Shown: positions 22,864-22,949 of the stretch, piece after piece
How positions within the stretch are numbered: position 1 is the first letter of the stretch
How the letters are laid out: every line of letters starts with the position of its first letter
Source: CBDCWT01 sp965223305
GTDB lineage: Bacteria > Planctomycetota > Planctomycetia > Pirellulales > Pirellulaceae
Reading direction: 5' to 3'
DNA: 22,949 nt
NCBI GenBank assembly: GCA_965223305.1
Contig: CBDCWT010000039.1
Location: 1 to 22,949, forward strand
The notes under the pieces: generated by a model
Told to the model about the DNA's origin: nothing
The model's input: only the letters and a program-made list of their open reading frames with translations
Database searches by the model: none
Made by a program: the position numbers and the translations under genes

Positions 22864-22949
22864 GTTCGCCTTTACGTAACAGAGAGGTGGTTAGCCGGCC
22901 TGCATGACCCCACTCACCTGATGGACCACGGGGGGTTCGTGCTATTCGC

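Overview
The window looks like chromosomal DNA from a planctomycete, probably Pirellulaceae-like. The reasons are the mix of gene families (flagellar flgF-flgG-flgA-flgH-flgI-flgJ-flgN order, DUF502 membrane protein, Gfo/Idh proteins, Gly/Pro-rich lipoprotein), the moderately high GC content, and intergenic regions packed with short palindromic repeats. This assignment is inferred from gene content and style only. No rRNA, tRNA, CRISPR array, prophage or intact transposase was seen.

Layout. Positions 1-5410 (minus strand) hold a flagellar rod/ring operon read flgF, flgG, flgA, flgH, flgI, flgJ, flgN, with flgN running off the left edge. flgF, flgG and flgJ are intact. flgA, flgH, flgI and flgN can each be read through to a full family-like protein only if single extra bases are removed (1, 4, 2 and 1 respectively). 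No such lesion was found in the roughly 15 kb of coding sequence to the right. This is either local decay of the flagellar operon or a local patch of insertion errors. About 480 bp of repeats (5411-5889) separates this operon from a minus-strand pair, DUF502 protein then hemC (overlapping by 17 bp), preceded by comF.

From 8844 the plus strand carries a PLP aminotransferase and an LptF/LptG-type permease, facing a minus-strand SDR most like L-fucose dehydrogenase. Next come a plus-strand acidic/Gly-rich lipoprotein, a minus-strand Nudix hydrolase, a plus-strand Gfo/Idh protein with a C-terminal membrane domain, a small hypothetical, an HtrA-like protease, thiL and tsaE. The right end is the minus-strand hslV-hslU operon (ATP-dependent protease), ending in repeats.

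The most novel signal is a non-coding, MITE-like element of 174-180 bp with about 24-bp terminal inverted repeats bounded by TA. Two complete copies (14431-14604 and 20001-20180) and one solo end (16498-16536) are present. The element lies so close to genes that it supplies the stop codon of thiL, the stop codon of the Gfo/Idh gene, the first codon of the following hypothetical, and the leader of tsaE. Three further families of short dispersed palindromes fill the remaining gaps.
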